Shown: in pieces, positions 6,030 to 7,311 of the stretch
Position numbering within the stretch: the first letter of the stretch is position 1
How the letters are laid out: every line of letters starts with the position of its first letter
NCBI GenBank assembly: GCA_002329405.1
Contig: DCTE01000157.1
Span: 1 to 7,311 of the forward strand
Source: Ruminococcaceae bacterium UBA1448
GTDB taxonomy: Bacteria > Bacillota > Clostridia > Oscillospirales > Ruminococcaceae
DNA: 7,311 nt
Reading direction: 5' to 3'
Notes under the pieces: generated by a model
The model's database searches: none
Seen by the model: the letters and a program-made list of their open reading frames with translations, nothing else
Told to the model about the DNA's origin: nothing
Program-made: the position numbers and the translations under genes

Positions 6030-6452
6030 TCAGGCCAGCGCCGCGCCTAACGCACGGCAGCTCTCCAGGCCGGCTTCATCCGGGGTTTCGTTGCAGATGA
6101 CGCTTTCGCACGCCAGCTGTGCACCCGCTCCGCGGCAGGTCTCCTCCCAGCTGCGCATCCACTCGCCGTCTCCCCAGCCATATGAACCAAACAGCGCAAT
6201 CTTTTTGCCATTCAGCCCGCTTTCACACCCGGCAAACATCGGCTCAAACTCGCTCTCTTCCAGCACTTCCGCCCCCATCGCCGGGCAGCCGAAGGCAACC
6301 GCGTCATAATCACCCATCATGCCGCCGTCAAATTCGGCACAGGTCAGCAGCGCAACTTCCGCCCCTGCTGCCCGTGCTCCTTCCGCGACCGCTTCAGCCA
6401 TCATTTTGGTGTTACCGGTTCCGCTCCAGTAAACGACTGCTGTCTTGCTCAT
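6030..6452 (-). CDS. Flavodoxin
   Basis: This is a short-chain flavodoxin of 140 residues, a cytosolic FMN protein that carries one electron at low potential and commonly replaces ferredoxin when iron is scarce. The FMN-phosphate loop SGTGNTKMMA (10-19) follows the first strand KTAVVYW. The FMN-flanking loops are GCPAMGAEVLEE (55-66) and FGSYGWGDGEWM (88-99), and the C-terminal helix ends at the stop. The ATG at 6452 has AAAGGCGG 7 nt upstream and gives the canonical MSKTAVVYWSGTGNT start. The frame stays open upstream; an in-frame ATG at 6545 with GGGGGAG 5 nt before it would add 31 residues unlike a flavodoxin, so I do not use it. The likely promoter is 300 nt upstream, with operators at the start site, upstream of it and just before the gene. 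It might be cell-regulated by metal or redox state; the regulator is not in the window. Confidence 0.92.
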   Translation of the reverse strand: MSKTAVVYWSGTGNTKMMAEAVAEGARAAGAEVALLTCAEFDGGMMGDYDAVAFGCPAMGAEVLEESEFEPMFAGCESGLNGKKIALFGSYGWGDGEWMRSWEETCRGAGAQLACESVICNETPDEAGLESCRALGAALA

Positions 6453-6482
6453 GTAAAATCCGCCTTTCTGTCGGTGCATCTG

Positions 6483-6498
6483 GTTACTCATTGCTAAC
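6483..6498 (-). promoter_or_regulatory. Operator copy 1 (GTTAGCAAnnnnTAAC), proximal to flavodoxin
   Basis: On the minus strand GTTAGCAATGAGTAAC, with GTTA/TAAC half-sites. It lies 30 nt upstream of the flavodoxin ATG, overlapping the region just before the ribosome binding site. It differs from copy 2 at a single base. No clear promoter hexamers surround it, so it may act as a roadblock to transcription from the distal promoter or control a weak second promoter. Confidence 0.55.
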
Positions 6499-6521
6499 TC
6501 ATGGACAAAATGCCTGATAAA

Positions 6522-6548
6522 TGTCTGACATGTTTTGTCTGACATGTT
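6522..6548 (-). repeat. Tandem 13-bp direct repeat containing a palindrome
   Basis: TGTCTGACATGTT occurs at 6522-6534 and 6536-6548, perfect copies offset by 14 bp. The first copy plus the preceding base holds the palindrome ATGTC-T-GACAT (6521-6531). The pair lies in the flavodoxin leader; the second copy overlaps an in-frame ATG (6545) with a good ribosome binding site. It may be a second regulator site or a slippage duplication. Confidence 0.6.
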
Positions 6549-6743
6549 GTCTCCCCCACCCTTCAGCCGGATGCCGTTCCCACAAATCCAGCCCGCACGG
6601 CTTTTCAGGCGTCGGCAATCCTCTTCCGAAAGTGCTTGTTCTGCCAGATGCTTTCCAGACTGCAACCCTTTCGGTGAGCCAGGCAACTGAATGTCTGCCC
6701 GTATGACCCCTCTTTATCTGGTCAAGATTACCGTTCAAACTCA

Positions 6744-6759
6744 GTTACCCATTGCTAAC
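6744..6759 (-). promoter_or_regulatory. Operator copy 2 (GTTAGCAAnnnnTAAC) at transcription start
   Basis: On the minus strand GTTAGCAATGGGTAAC; the symmetry extends outward one more base pair each side for 2 bp (CAGTTA...TAACTG, 6742-6761). It begins 6-7 nt past the -10 box and so covers the predicted transcription start, the classic position for a repressor site. Confidence 0.7.
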
Positions 6760-6766
6760 TGTAAAC

Positions 6767-6795
6767 AGGATACCTCTTTTATCCCGATTTGTCAA
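6767..6795 (-). promoter_or_regulatory. Sigma-A promoter for the flavodoxin transcript
   Basis: On the minus strand a perfect TTGACA -35 (6795-6790), a 17-bp spacer and a TATCCT -10 (6772-6767; 4 of 6 matches). The start is predicted near 6760, inside operator copy 2. It lies downstream of the terminator of the partial right-edge gene, so flavodoxin is probably its only target in this window. Confidence 0.7.
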
Positions 6796-6824
6796 GCGTT
6801 TTGGATATTTTCATCAGATTGCGT

Positions 6825-6854
6825 AAAGCCAGTTAGCATTTGCTAACTGGCTTT
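6825..6854. promoter_or_regulatory. Operator copy 3 within a perfect 13-bp palindrome
   Basis: The core at 6832-6847 reads GTTAGCAAATGCTAAC on the minus strand, the most symmetric of the three operator copies. The palindrome extends to a perfect 13-bp stem (6825-6837 with 6842-6854) with a 4-base loop. It lies about 35 bp upstream of the -35 box and about 88 bp centre-to-centre from copy 2, as for cooperative or looping binding. The stem ends in only three Ts on either strand, so it is at best a weak second terminator for the right-edge gene. Confidence 0.65.
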
Positions 6855-6873
6855 GTCCCTTTTCACCATATCA

Positions 6874-6905
6874 AAAAGCCGCCCGCAAATCCCCGGACGG
6901 CTTTT
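6874..6905 (-). terminator. Intrinsic terminator of the right-edge gene
   Basis: On the minus strand 6905-6894 pairs with 6885-6874 over 12 bp (one T-G wobble) with an 8-base loop; the stem's final Ts continue into a fifth T. It begins 16 nt after the stop codon of the partial gene. The plus-strand reading also ends in four Ts, so it could work in both directions. Confidence 0.85.
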
Positions 6906-6920
6906 ATATGACAATCTTCC

Positions 6921-7311
6921 TTATTTATCAGTGGATGGCTTGCCCAGCGTCTTTTCATATACCCGCGCACGGATAAAGTTGTACGCTTCAACCCAGTCGG
7001 TGAACGCATTTTTCAGGATAACGCGATCCAGCCCCAACTTGCTCATCAGCCGCGTCTCAACCAACTGCCGCGCTTCCAGACAAAGAACACATCCCTCCAG
7101 ATCGGGTACTTCCTCCTGATTGGCACCCTGGCCGGTATGGAACGCGATCAGTGCATCCAGCCATTCATAGTCGTGCTGGTCGGCAACCTCCCGCAGACGG
7201 TGCTCAATCTGGTCGCTTTCCAGATAGATGATCAGCGGTTCCAGCGGACGGATGATATCAGCCAGCTCGCTCATGAAGCTCTCGATCTCTGCCTGCGGCA
7301 GGTCGAACCAC
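6921..7311 (-). CDS. C-terminal part of an unrecognised protein, possibly P-loop kinase-like (partial)
   Basis: The frame is open through the right edge, so about 129 C-terminal residues are visible and the N terminus is missing. The in-frame ATG at 7274 has no ribosome binding site and sits inside a continuous sequence (WFDLPQAEIESFMSEL), so I do not treat it as the start. Visible: EIESFMSELADIIRPLEPLIIYLES, which resembles the core strand of small P-loop nucleotide kinases where a conserved IxPLxPLxIYL segment follows the catalytic region; a charged helical stretch (IEHRLREVADQHDYEWLDAL); and a CVLC pair. The Walker A region that would prove a kinase lies outside the window. No transmembrane segment is seen. 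An intrinsic terminator follows 16 nt after the stop. Coding status is firm; the family suggestion is tentative. Confidence 0.7.
   Translation of the reverse strand, partial: WFDLPQAEIESFMSELADIIRPLEPLIIYLESDQIEHRLREVADQHDYEWLDALIAFHTGQGANQEEVPDLEGCVLCLEARQLVETRLMSKLGLDRVILKNAFTDWVEAYNFIRARVYEKTLGKPSTDK

Larger units (their letters stand above)
6453..6760 (-). other. Long untranslated leader of flavodoxin
   Basis: From the predicted start near 6760 the transcript runs about 300 nt before the flavodoxin start codon. No recognisable protein is encoded; the open frames begin at TTG codons and are compositionally ordinary. It holds operator copies 1 and 2, a 13-bp direct repeat (6522-6548) and local pairings such as AGCC/GGCT near 6590. 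No known riboswitch signature was recognised, though the length would allow one. It may also be a decayed gene between the promoter and flavodoxin. Confidence 0.4.

Noticed and set aside
6499..6738. 79-residue minus-strand frame in the flavodoxin leader
   Set aside because: It starts at a TTG without a ribosome binding site, contains operator-overlapping and repeat sequence at its 3' end and shows no domain.
1..7311. CRISPR array, insertion sequence, tRNA gene or toxin-antitoxin module
   Set aside because: No spaced repeat array, transposase, terminal inverted repeats or tRNA-like cloverleaf was seen. The ribbon-helix-helix protein has no same-strand toxin partner; the divergent SLOG protein is not a known toxin family.

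Overview
The window looks like chromosomal DNA of a mid-G+C Firmicute, most likely a gut-type clostridium of the Oscillospiraceae/Ruminococcaceae sort. Three things point this way: the lon-engB gene pair (the same order as lonA-ysxC in Bacillus subtilis), AAGG/GGGG-type ribosome binding sites with one TTG start, and a small clostridial-style flavodoxin. No taxonomic marker gene is present, so this placement is inference.

Layout: positions 47-236 hold a structured non-coding RNA on the plus strand that best resembles 6S RNA. Its 3' end abuts the stop codon of convergent lysA (237-1529, minus; diaminopimelate decarboxylase). Upstream of lysA on the same strand are engB (1627-2358, ribosome-assembly GTPase with an acidic tail) and lon (2384-4819, ATP-dependent protease). 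lon and engB are about 25 bp apart and form an operon. lysA follows after 97 bp with no convincing terminator, so it may be co-transcribed. A strong sigma-A promoter lies at 4931-4959, and a terminator-like hairpin sits near the very start of the lon leader.

Positions 4960-5328 hold no convincing gene. They contain a multi-branched inverted-repeat element (5162-5241) followed by a perfect bidirectional terminator (5261-5295). Next is a small AT-rich island with two divergent genes: a 62-residue ribbon-helix-helix DNA-binding protein (minus) and a 112-residue SLOG/DUF2493 Rossmann-fold protein (plus, TTG start). The intergenic region between them carries a TTGCAT direct repeat and a good promoter.

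The right side holds a flavodoxin gene (6030-6452, minus). A consensus TTGACA promoter lies about 300 nt upstream of it. Three copies of a 16-bp GTTAGCAAnnnnTAAC operator flank this promoter and leader, one exactly at the predicted transcription start. This looks like a repressor-controlled flavodoxin regulon, plausibly metal- or iron-responsive, with the regulator outside the window. The window ends with the C-terminal part of an unrecognised, perhaps P-loop kinase-like, protein that runs off the right edge and has its own terminator.

Most of the window is ordinary core chromosome. The observations most worth following are the flavodoxin operator set, the 6S-like RNA, the lon leader hairpin and the unassigned branched element at 5162-5241.
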